Below are positions 32,149-32,415 of a stretch of DNA of 32,415 nt, piece by piece (positions within the stretch are counted from its first letter, which is position 1; each line of letters opens with the position of its first letter). The position numbers and the translations under genes are program-made. Under the pieces are notes generated by a model. It saw only the letters and a list, made by a program, of their open reading frames with translations, searched no databases and had not been told where the DNA came from. The stretch spans positions 1 through 32,415 of the forward strand of contig QZJT01000050.1 in assembly GCA_003597935.1 (NCBI GenBank). The letters run 5' to 3'. The DNA comes from Phycisphaerales bacterium. Lineage in GTDB: Bacteria > Planctomycetota > Phycisphaerae > UBA1845.

Positions 32149-32415
32149 GGCTCTTCCGTCCAATACCGGGCGCGGCCGATCGTCGCCGGACGCACCCGGA
32201 CACTGCGCGAGCGGACGCAAGTGCAGGGTGTCGCACGCGCCGGGGCGTGTCAATAGTGCCAGGCCGCTGCATTCCGGCACTCATGCCCGGGGTCTCTCCG
32301 AGCCCCGGCATTCATACCTCGTTGTACTACACATCTCCGCCCCGCTCGTGGTAGAGTGGGGGCGGATTGACGGGTCCACGGATGGTCCCGACGGTTGGGA
32401 GTTGAGTCAAGGAGG
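32149..32415 (+). promoter_or_regulatory. divergent spacer with palindromic motifs, hairpin and terminal ribosome binding site
   Basis: No gene is seen here. The spacer contains two tandem copies of the CCGGCA(C/T)TCAT motif (32274-32291 and 32303-32318). A hairpin has CCGCCCC and GGGGCGG arms (32337-32365). The window ends in AAGGAGG (32409-32415), a strong Shine-Dalgarno for a + strand gene whose start lies just outside. Confidence 0.6.

Overview
The window is about 32.4 kb of GC-rich bacterial chromosome. It most resembles a member of the Planctomycetota, possibly a Phycisphaerae-type lineage. Three things suggest this: the DCNDNG / NKNGVPDEC calcium-binding signature in a secreted sialidase-like protein, the number of large secreted proteins with no recognisable family, and the density of small palindromic and REP-like repeats, many of them inside genes. 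Phylum assignment is an inference. No tRNA, rRNA, CRISPR array, integrase or transposase gene was seen.

Layout. 1-442: gene-poor, with GC-rich palindromes and a 15-nt tandem repeat. 443-5200 (+): an error-prone polymerase DnaE2/ImuC carrying three in-frame repeat insertions, then a LolA-like exported protein. 5233-5433 (+): an orphan domain fragment. 5453-15586 (all -): mfd, uvrD/pcrA, a mannose-1-phosphate guanylyltransferase, ruvX, and an Asp-box (BNR) secreted protein. 15801-17738 (+): a large exported protein of unknown function. 17777-24029 (all -): a DUF554 membrane protein, a LysM protein, a 964-aa multidomain peptidoglycan-active protein and an RlmI-type rRNA methyltransferase. 24305-26161 (+): a saccharopine-dehydrogenase-like oxidoreductase and a small lipoprotein followed by a clear intrinsic terminator. 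26462-32148 (-): a GH38 alpha-mannosidase and an exported protein with an internal duplication. The last bases (32409-32415) look like the ribosome binding site of a + strand gene beyond the window.

The genes do not form one pathway. DNA repair is well represented (dnaE2, mfd, uvrD/pcrA, ruvX). The LysM and peptidoglycan-enzyme genes form a tight two-gene unit. Its domain composition resembles the peptidoglycan-targeting cargo and accessory proteins found beside contractile injection systems, although no structural injection gene is visible here.

The most striking theme is unrelated small repeat elements that sit in frame inside protein genes. dnaE2 has three inserts built from 8-nt units arranged as inverted arms, one of which also contains a 31-bp perfect inverted pair of a second repeat. 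mfd has a 69-nt perfect-arm palindrome. rlmI has a 33-nt element with a near-identical intergenic copy about 9 kb away. The ruvX start codon lies in a 7-nt repeat. The alpha-mannosidase linker is an array of 30-nt stem-loop units. The 8-nt arms of the dnaE2 inserts depart from perfect complementarity at the base whose symmetric version would create stop codons. This suggests the repeats are tolerated, and perhaps selected, as translatable sequence, a situation comparable to the palindromic elements known inside Rickettsia genes.
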